From positions 156,931,732-156,995,731 of the forward strand of contig NC_037673.1 of assembly GCF_003255815.1 (NCBI RefSeq): DNA of 64,000 nucleotides, read 5' to 3'. A program made the position numbers and the translations under genes. The notes beneath the pieces were generated by a model, which was given only the letters and a program-made list of their open reading frames with translations, was not told the DNA's origin and made no database searches. The stretch is from Theropithecus gelada (taxonomy: Eukaryota > Chordata > Mammalia > Primates > Cercopithecidae). This document shows, piece by piece, positions 55,931 through 64,000 of the stretch. Position 1 is the first letter of the stretch. Every line of letters begins with the position of its first letter.

Positions 55931-56134
55931 ATCAAGTGTTGCTGTTAAAGAAATAAAGTCATATGGCAAAAGCATAAACATTACTTTTAAACCCAATAAA
56001 AGTGAAATTAGATGATTCTTGATAAATTCTAAAACATCGATAGATTTAAAATTTTATGTAGAAGTGAGATTTAGTGATCCTTTTTATTGTTTCAGATCTG
56101 CATAATCTAATTTTCCTCATGCAAAAAGAAAAAT

Positions 56135-56640
56135 CAATTGGCCACTGTGAGCCAGGCACTCTTCTAGGTACCAAGGATACTGCACTGAACAAAACAGACA
56201 AAAATCTTTGCCCTCCTTATGAAACTTACATTGTAGCCAGAAGAAACAGACTATCTACAAAATAGTCAATTACATGGTATGTTAGAAGGTGATAGGTGTA
56301 GTGGAAAAAAAATAGAGTGGAAAGGAGTCTGTCCTGTGGGTGTATGGGTAGGTGGAGGAATTGCAATGTTAAATAGAGAAGTTTTGGAGAAGTGAGAAGG
56401 TACTTTTGAACAAAGATTGGAAGGAACTGAAAGAGATACACAGAGGACTTCCAGGGCTGTATCTATCAAGGAAGTTAGAGAACATTTGCAAAGCCACTGA
56501 TGTAGGAATGGATTTAGTATGTTTGAGGAATTGCAAAAAGGTCGGCAGGGCTGGAGGGTAGTGAGTGATAGGGAGAGGGGCAGGAGACAGGGCCAGAGAA
56601 GTAGGGAGATGTTGTATCATGGAGGATCTTAGGGGCCGTG
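56135..56640 (+). repeat. Ancient interspersed repeat, family not resolved
   Basis: 'gagccaggcactcttctagg', 'actgaacaaaacagacaaaa', 'tatgttagaaggtgataggt' and 'tcatggaggatcttaggggc' occur in the order of a common old mammalian repeat. Confidence 0.5.
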
Positions 56641-57393
56641 AAAATGAGTTTGGGTTTTAAGTGTATGTCCCTGAAAGACCAAAAGAAGGAGGCAGAGTGA
56701 TGTTGAGCTGGGAAGATGGAGAGTGGGGTGCTCGAAGATCAGATAATCAGTTATGGAGAGTTTGAAGTTTTTTGTAGTGACAGTGTCTAGGAGATGACCA
56801 TGGGACTGGGTGGTTGCGGTAGATGGAAGACAAGCTCATTGGAGAATTGCCAAGGAATTCAGAGGATAGCATCTTGGAAGGCATAGACAGAACGAAGGAC
56901 CAGTAGTAAAGAGAATGGCAGTGAGCCACAGACAAAAATCTTTAAGGAGAGAAGGGAATGACACAAGTGTTTGCAATGAGATAAGCAGTGGATAGGCCTG
57001 TTTGATGATATAAGATTCCAAGCTAGAGTTTTAGGGCAGAGGGAGGGAGAGTGTGGTCTGGAGGCAACAGTGAGGATCCAAGAGTACACTATCCCATCTC
57101 CCTATTGTTATAGTGGAGAATGGAGTGGAACAGGGGTCCCCTCTTCACTGATGCTGATGGGAAGGCCACATGAGGGTTGGTGATCAGGGAGGGATGGCAG
57201 CCAGGGAAGCCCCCCTCTAGCTGTGAAATATGATGTCTTTTAGGATACTGCTATTCACGACTCATTTACATATTTTAATAAAACACAATTGGGAGTATCA
57301 CTTCTTGACACTGGGCTTCTTAGTCTAGGTGAAATTGAGTGAGAATTTCTAAGAAGTTCTTTTCCCTAGAAATGGAATAATAGGAATGAATAG
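56641..57393. other. Intergenic, possible continuation of old repeat
   Basis: Purine-rich sequence that may continue the repeat before it; no gene supported. Confidence 0.35.
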
Positions 57394-57765
57394 TGATATC
57401 ATTTGGCTGTGTCCCTACCAGAATCTCATCTTGAATTGTAGCTCGCATAATCCCCACATATCGTAGGAGGTGCCTGGTGGGAGGTAATTGAATCATGGGG
57501 GTGGTTACCTCCATGCTGTTCTCATGATAGTGAGTTCTCACAAGATTTGATGGTTTTATAAGGGGCTTTTCCCCACCTTCGCTCTGTACTTCTCCTTGCT
57601 GCCACCATGTGAAGAAGGACGTGTTTGCTTCCCTTTCCTTCATGACTGTAAATTTCCTGAGGCCTCCCCAGCCCTGCAGAACTGTGAGTCAATTAAACCT
57701 CTTTCCTTTATAAATTACCCAGTCTTGGGTATTTCTTCATAGCAGCGTGAGAACAGACTAATACA
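57394..57765 (+). mobile_element. Solo MaLR LTR (MST/MLT1 type) with perfect target duplication
   Basis: Starts tgatatcatttggctgtgtc and ends ctaataca. aatag flanks both sides (57389-57393, 57766-57770). No internal sequence. Confidence 0.92.
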
Positions 57766-58069
57766 AATAGTTCTTTATATAGAGGCATCTAGGATTAAAG
57801 CAAAGACCCTCTTTATTGCTTGAAGGATTCTGTTTTGGGACTCATCATCGCCCTGATGGCTGGCTGCATCCAGAACACAGAGGAAGAAAGAGTTGCTTTC
57901 AAGGATATGCAATTGCCAGGAAAAGAGCCAGAATGTAAAAAATAAAGAGGTTGAAATGAGTTTGTGAAGTCACTAAGAACATTACAGGTGGAATGAACTC
58001 CCTGGAGATGTGACTCTCAGGAGGGCAGAACCCTTTGTTCACTTGCCCTGTGGACAGCATATTGTACAC

Positions 58070-58708
58070 CAGTGCTTTTCAAAGGGTACCTAGACATACC
58101 AGGGGTCCCCAAGACCTTTTAGGGATACATGACATCAAAATCATTTCGACAATAGTGCCAGGATGTTATTTGCCTCTTAAATTTTCATTCTTTCACAGTG
58201 TACAGTAGAGTTTTCCAGGAGCTACTCCAAGTGTGGTATTATAGCAGAGCAAATGAAGAAGCAGATATGAGAATCAGCTGTCTTAAGCCAGATAGTAGAG
58301 ATTTTCAGAAATGTAAAACAATGTCATGTTAATTTTCTAAATGCAGTTTTTTTTTTTGGTTTAGGAAAATACTGACTTTTTATAAAATTATGTTAATTAT
58401 GGTATAATTAATTGGTTTATTATGGTAATGTTAAATAAGTAAATATATTTTAAACTCCTCAGCTTTAATTTCTAAAACTGTAAAGATTGATAGGTATAAT
58501 CCTTACAAACAAAGACTCTTTTTCATCCTTTATAATTTTTTTAAGAGTGTAAAAGAAGCCAGGCCAGGTGGCTTGCATCTATAATCCCAGTGCTTTGGGA
58601 GGCTGAAGTGGGAGGATTGCTTGAGCATAGTAAAACCCCATCTCCACAAACAACAACAACAAAACCCAGACTGTAAAGGAATTCTGAGACCAAACAGTTT
58701 GAGAACTG
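58070..58708. mobile_element. hAT-type DNA element with inverted ends, split by an Alu
   Basis: Left end cagtgcttttcaaag and right end gtttgagaactg form imperfect inverted repeats of hAT type. About 520 bases without the Alu; no transposase frame. An 8-base duplication is not clear. Confidence 0.55.
58557..58672 (+). mobile_element. Short Alu/FLAM-like copy in the hAT element
   Basis: Alu left-arm sequence with a deletion, ending in (CAA)n and A-rich tail. Confidence 0.8.
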
Positions 58709-58734
58709 CATGTCTAGTGGATGAGCAGAGCCTG

Positions 58735-58890
58735 GGTAGGCTCTGGAGTTAGTATGCTTGGTTTGAATCCTGGCTTTGTGATCTTAGGCAAGTTACTTGA
58801 CCAGAGACTTAATTTCCTTATCAGGAAACTAGGCTGTCTCACAGTTATTGTGAGCAACAAATGAAATAATGTGTTATTCATTATTTCACA
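58735..58890 (+). mobile_element. MIR, sense
   Basis: ggtttgaatcctggctttgt, ttaggcaagttacttgacc and aatttccttatcagg match MIR order. Confidence 0.75.
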
Positions 58891-59019
58891 AACGATCATT
58901 TTGTAAATACTATTTCATCAAGTAATTTATTGAATACTCTATCTATGTATACAAAACCCTGTGGTTCCTGCTTTGAAGGATGTAAAATGACACAAGCCAC
59001 AGCTCCTACTAGCAAGAGG

Positions 59020-59115
59020 ATTGCTGTCAAGAGCCAGATTTCTGGATTTGTAGTTAGCACCTTTGGGTTCAATTCCCAGCTCCGCCCTTGACTAACTGAT
59101 CTGACCTTCAATTTG
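59020..59115 (+). mobile_element. MIR fragment, sense
   Basis: gggttcaattcccagctccg and gatctgaccttcaatttgcc match part of MIR. Confidence 0.5.
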
Positions 59116-59544
59116 CCACTTGCTGTTGGCTAAGGTCAGATCCTAAAGGCATCTTCGATGGTCCACAGAGTAGACAGTAAATTCCCACTTACATCTTTGA
59201 AGCATCTCCTGCCTCAGTTTAACAATTGGTTTCGTCCTTCCCTTTGAAAATGATCTACATCACCTTTCCTCCCAAGCTAATGTAACCATGCCACTAGAGG
59301 GCACCTCCTGCCTTCTCAGTCAGTCATTCGCAGCTTCCTCTAATTTAGAAATGTTCTTTCAGCTGAGATGGGTGGTAGGTTGAGATCTGATATCTTTAGG
59401 ATTTCCTCAGCTTGATGGATGTGGTAAGTTTTGCTTGAAAATCCTGATTTTTTTTCTTTTTCCTCTTTTCTTTTAAATCAGACCTCTTTTAATAAAACTG
59501 GGGTGGAAAGGTTGGTGGAAGGGAGAGCGCTGTTACCACCACCA
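59116..59544. other. Intergenic, no recognised feature
   Basis: Unassigned sequence between MIR fragments. Confidence 0.4.
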
Positions 59545-59735
59545 CCTGACATTGATAAGTACTTACTTGCTGCCAGATCAGTGCTAAGTGCCTCACACGC
59601 ATCGTCCTTTGGACTCTCAGAGCAACGCCATGGGGTGTGGGTATGCGTGAGCATTCATTACTGACGGATGGAAACTTGGGCTCTGATTGGTTAAGTAACT
59701 TTTGCAACATCCAGCTAGAAGGCACACTTGGTACC
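59545..59735 (-). mobile_element. MIR, antisense
   Basis: gatcagtgctaagtgcctca, ctctgattggttaagtaact and catccagctagaagg follow inverted MIR order. Confidence 0.6.
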
Positions 59736-60751
59736 ACGAAGCGGTCTCCAGAGAAGCTTGTCCTTCCCTGGCTGTTAAGTCAAGCAGGGAGCTCCGGGTA
59801 CTGCTGCTCTAGGACAGTAGTTCTCAGCCTTATCAGACATAAAAGCCCCTTTCTGTATGAAAGATTTCGTAATACCTCCTGTACTATCCTGAAGTGATAT
59901 CCACAGGCAGTGTATGCCTATGCTTACATGTCCGCTTACATAGAATGCAAACGAGACCTTTTCCTTTTAGGAAAGTATGTCTTAACAAGTACTATTAGGC
60001 TTGTCTGTCTACACCAGAGGACAAAGGTGCCGGGCTAATTTCCTAACTGCCCACCAGGGGGCGGCATACCACTTTCCCTGCTGCGATCTGCTCGCACAGT
60101 CAGTCCGCCTGCATAGTGGCGTTTAGCCGTTTCCCCTTCAACTGGAATCGCCCGGGTAGACTCCTCCTGAGGTCCGCGGAGTGGTACAGGGGTTGTGGTG
60201 GGGATTGACACGAAGAAGTCACAGATCGTGGTGCTGACCCCCATGTTAGCGTGATAGATTTCTGGTCACATGTACCCAGCATGAGTACAGTCACATGCTT
60301 TAAAATTTTAGTTTCCTTACTGAGTGACTTGCTTACACAGTGATTACGAAGTAACATGTTTATTTTCATTGATACTGCTTTAAAAAATTGTTATAGGCAG
60401 TGAGCAGTATTCGTTTAATATTTTTCTTTAAATCAACTCAATTTTTCTTTAACATGAATACATATATTTAAACGGAAACTTTAATGTGTCAATGGAAAAT
60501 TTGCATCATTTGACATAATTGGAGAGTAACCAAGACAAAAAGAAAAAAAGCAATGGTACTAAGTTCTTGCTGATACTGATACGGTTTCCCACCAAGGATC
60601 CATTTTCTCTCTTAAAAGAGTTTCTTAAGGAAATGTTTAAGGAAGACTGTCAAAGATATATTAGCACTGAATTGAGATTATCCTTCAAGTAATCAGAAAG
60701 ACTAAAACAGAAGTGAAAAGGGAATAGTTTTCTCATGATGTTGATCAACAT
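59736..60751. other. Intergenic, mostly unassigned
   Basis: A 'cagtagttctcagcc' at about 59813 resembles a hAT terminal repeat. A small CpG-richer stretch lies at 60020-60240. No gene supported. Confidence 0.35.
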
Positions 60752-61310
60752 TATTTTATTTTTATTTTTTAATTTCAATAGTTTTTGGGAACAAGTGGTG
60801 TTTGGTTACATGGATAAGTTCTTTAGTGGTGATTTCTGAGATTTCGGTGTACCCATCACTGGAACAGTGTACATTGGACCCAATGTCCAGTCTTTCATCC
60901 CTCACCCCTCTCACCCTTTCCCCCGGAGTCCCTAAAGTCCATTATATCATTCTTATGCCTTTGCATCCTCATAGCTGAGCTCCCACTTAAAAGTGAGAAC
61001 ATACGATATTTGGTTTTCCATTCCTGAGTTACTTCACTTAGAACAATAGTCTCCAGCTCCATCCAGGTTGCTGTGAATGCCATTATTTCATTCCTTTTTG
61101 TGGCTCAGTAGTATTCCATGGGGTATATATACCACATTTTCTTTATCCACTCATTGGTTGATAGGCATTTAGGTTGGTTCCATATTTTTGTAATTGTGAA
61201 TTGTGATGCTATAAACATGGGTGTGCAAGTGTCTTTTTCATATAATGACTTCTTTTCCTTTGGGTGGATTCCCAGTAGGATCAAATGGCAGATCCACTTT
61301 CAAGATCAAC
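60752..61310 (-). mobile_element. L1 fragment, antisense
   Basis: Reverse complement of L1 ORF2 end and 3' region (ccagctccatccaggttgct; tagtattccatggggtatat). The frame at 60895-61083 on minus is an ORF2 remnant. Confidence 0.85.
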
Positions 61311-61439
61311 ACTATTTAAATTTTTATCTGTGTACCCCTAAAATCATCTCCTATATACGAGTGGACACAGTGTCTCCCCCTGCGGAGATACTGGCATGGT
61401 GCATGGCTTCCTGGGCTGGAGTCGAGGGACTGCTTGCTA

Positions 61440-61540
61440 GCTGTGTTTTCTGCACTGGTTGCTTGCCTTCCCTGAGCCTTGCTGTCCTCATCTATAAAAT
61501 GAAGAGGTTGGAGGAGATAATCTCTGCAATTCTTTGGGAT
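61440..61540 (+). mobile_element. MIR fragment, sense
   Basis: cctgagccttgctgtcctca then tctataaaatgaagaggttg match the MIR middle. Confidence 0.55.
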
Positions 61541-61719
61541 CTAATGGTCTAAGACTCTCTGAAGTACTGATTCTTATTGGAAGGAGATATAATACTTAGC
61601 AGAACATCCTCTTTTTTGTGTGCCTAGAACCTTTGAAGGGGCCAGGGAAAGCTGCAGATTCTCCAAAATCCCAGCTGACACCCCGTCTCCTGAGAGGCAG
61701 TTCAACCTCTAGGAAGAGC

Positions 61720-61930
61720 CAGCAGCTTAGACCCTGGAGTCCAAGAGACCTGGATTTAAATCGTTGCTCTGCCTTCTACCAGTTTTGTAACTTTCAGCAG
61801 ATCACTGAACCTCTTTGGCTTCAGCTTCCTTGTCTATAAATGAGGAACAATAATGCTATTTATCCTTATTGTGATGATCAAATTATTATATGCATGGTAA
61901 TTGCTTGCCATAGTGTCTGGACCATAACTT
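61720..61930 (+). mobile_element. MIR, sense
   Basis: gacctggatttaaatcgttg, tctgccttctaccag, ttcagcttccttgtctataa and catggtaattgcttgccata follow the MIR consensus. Confidence 0.78.
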
Positions 61931-62574
61931 AGTTGTTATTATGGTAATTCCTAAGGTTTTTCAAAAACGAAACAAACTTCCTGGAAGTAAACCACTGGGG
62001 AAGTTATTTGGTGGCCCTGCCCCTGATATTTTAAACCGATGAGATGAAATGAATATCATAAGCACCCAAGAAAGGGAAGTCTTGTTTGAGAAAGGTGAAT
62101 GTGACTGTACAAGGCTGCCTACCCCCATGTGGCCTTGGGTGTGGTGTGAGAGACCAGTATTATTTGTGTGGGACTTTACAAAATATTAAACTTTTTTTGT
62201 TTTAAAGTACTAGTTGAGCAACTTGTGGCTTTCCTGCCCACAGGCTTCCTGAGTCTCTGCTTGGCCCCTATGCGCAGGTGCTTACAAGTTGCGGGGACAG
62301 GGAAGTGTGGGGAGAACAGTAGGAGGGTGGGGTTTACCCCTGCTGGCCCTTCATCGCCTCCACCGCCACTGCAGGCCTGTTCTAACCTGGCCAGGGCTGG
62401 GCGAAGTGGCTGGGGCCGGGGAATACTGATGTTTAGAAAAGCTGCATTGCTCATGCTAGGAAACACCTTCCTGTGACGTCTTTGCTGCCAGTTCTGGGAC
62501 ATTCCTGACTGGATAGAATTCTCCTGATGAAGATATCTCATTGGGATGATAATACAAATGCTACCTAAAGCATG
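61931..62574. other. Intergenic, no recognised feature
   Basis: Unassigned sequence; frames near 62176-62664 have no recognisable domain. Confidence 0.4.
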
Positions 62575-62710
62575 GAGAGTTTTGGTGTTTGAGCTGTGGA
62601 CCTGGATTTTCATCCTGACATGACCACTCATCAGCTCTGTGACCTTGGGAAAGATACTGAACACCTCTGATTCTTTCTTTCCTTATCTGTCAAATGAAAG
62701 AGTACTGTAA
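62575..62710 (+). mobile_element. MIR, sense
   Basis: tcatcagctctgtgaccttg, cctctgattctttctttcct and tatctgtcaaatgaaag match MIR order. Confidence 0.75.
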
Positions 62711-62724
62711 CAGTGGTTGTGAGT

Positions 62725-62755
62725 GAGTGTGTGTGTGTATGTGTGTGTGTGTGGT
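62725..62755. repeat. TG dinucleotide repeat
   Basis: gtgagtgagtgtgtgtgtgt with a TATG interruption. Confidence 0.85.
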
Positions 62756-64000
62756 TGATAGATCACAAAGCCTTTTGAAGAGCTAATGAGAGTTATAGAC
62801 CCTCTCTCCAGAAAAGCATAGGTCCCCATTACATTTTATATATAATTCCAGGATTTTAAAAGACTCCCCATCCCCCAAACCCATCCACAGATTCCAGAGT
62901 GCAAACAGTGGTTCTATGCCTCCTCCAGCTTATAAGCCTCTGTGAAGCCCGTGGCTTCCAATCTGGCTTCCCTACTCAACCCAAACCAAATGTAGATTCT
63001 GTTCATTTGTAAGCTTGTGTTTAGTATATTCTCCCTAAAATACCAACTCAGCCCAACACGGCCTTGGAAAAAATGTGCTACCAAGGCCATTGTGTATGAA
63101 AGTGCAGGTATTCCCTGCACAGGGCATCACCTTCTGCTTATCAGGCCTTTTCCTAATTGACACATAGGTGGGCCTGGGCCACCAGCAGCTTTTGCAACAT
63201 ATGCGTGGGCACCAAATGTAAGGTCCAGTAGGAAATTGTCCGTCTAAAGGCTTGACCTGCATCTGGTTCTCTCTGTGAACCAGTGGTTGGGGAGAGGGGT
63301 CGATAGGCTAGAAAACACACTCAAAGAAGGCTCAGGCAAGGCTGAGCTCCTTGAACTAGTTGGGACTCTTTTATGGAAAGACACTGGAGTTTCTTAGTTG
63401 CCACTGGAGTCTTAGTTGCAGACAACAGAAACCAGTCCCAGCTGATTTAAGTAGAAAAGGAATCAATTGAGAGCATGTCAAGTGGTTCAGAGAAATGCCA
63501 GGAAAATGATAGAAGAGGCACCAGATAAAGGGAGGTAACAAGGAAGGGCAGGCATCAGCCAGGGTAGCAGTCTGGGTGATGATGACACAATGCCAACCTG
63601 GCACGGATGCCACTGTCACTGAAAACCCTAGCTTACACTGCCAGCACAGGTGACACAGGATGCTGCTACTATTGCCACCCCTATTACAATGGGTTCATGA
63701 CATATGCATATCTAATTGGTTGAACCTGGGTCATGTCCTCAACCATCCCTGACACTTTCAACTTTCATGGTGGGAGGTGCTTTCTGCTTCCCACCAAGAC
63801 TCTTAAGTGGGGGAATTCCTCAAACAACTGAAGGCAGCCCTCCAAAATCAACAAATAGTCAGCAGGAACAGAAACCAGCTCGAGCTAGCTTCAGTATAAA
63901 AGACTCTTTCAGGCTATTGGGTGTTTCATGAAACCAAGAACAGGAGGGAAGCCAGGCCTTTGGGAGGGCCTGGAGCCAAGTACTTGAAAATTAAAGAACT
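62756..64000. other. Intergenic, mostly unassigned
   Basis: No gene supported. Two related stretches (63415-63475 and 63860-63920) share 'caacagaaaccag' or 'gaacagaaaccag' and may be pieces of one repeat family. Confidence 0.4.

Noticed and set aside
61118..61552. 144-codon frame
   Set aside because: Runs antisense through an L1 fragment into unrelated sequence.
49450..64000. MIR146A and its host transcript
   Set aside because: Known downstream of PTTG1 in human, but by distance it should lie tens of kilobases beyond this window; no matching hairpin was recognised.
1..64000. CRISPR arrays, operons, prokaryotic defence systems, tRNA or rRNA genes
   Set aside because: None seen. Regular repeats are microsatellites or Alus, and all supported genes are spliced or domesticated eukaryotic genes.

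Overview
This is vertebrate nuclear DNA from a catarrhine primate, most likely an Old World monkey. It has large introns, GT-AG splicing, about 26 Alu copies, L1, MIR/L2 and MaLR/ERVL debris. Its youngest Alus (7648 and 33551) carry the variant 'gatccggccactgcactcc', which I associate with cercopithecine AluY lineages. Gene content and order (ZBED8 and SLU7 on minus, PTTG1 on plus) match the block I know from human 5q33.3. The species call is inference; the genes rest on exon-by-exon translation.

Layout. 1-14265 is intergenic: a decayed sense ERVL pol fossil (about 1000-7640) broken by MLT1 LTRs and a 5'-truncated L1 that itself holds an Alu, then an antisense L1, an MLT2-type LTR and an Alu cluster. 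14265-21250 is ZBED8, a domesticated hAT transposase on minus with a single 593-codon coding exon and a CpG-rich promoter near 21 kb. 22815-40300 is SLU7 on minus; fifteen coding exons give a complete 586-residue frame, and a non-coding first exon lies near 40.2 kb. 42940-49450 is PTTG1 (securin) on plus; five coding exons give a complete 202-residue frame. 49450-64000 is intergenic, filled with MIR, L2, Alu, LTR and hAT remnants and no gene I can support.

The genes do not form an operon. SLU7 (second-step splicing factor) and PTTG1 (separase inhibitor) are divergent neighbours with separate CpG promoters 2.6 kb apart. All three coding frames are open and look functional. No tRNA, rRNA, CRISPR or prokaryotic system is present. 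MIR146A, known to lie downstream of PTTG1 in human, should be well outside this window. I found no undescribed multi-gene system. The most unusual observations are upstream ORFs that touch both the SLU7 and PTTG1 starts, an inverted duplication of an L1/AluJ junction, and the intact-looking catalytic residues of ZBED8.
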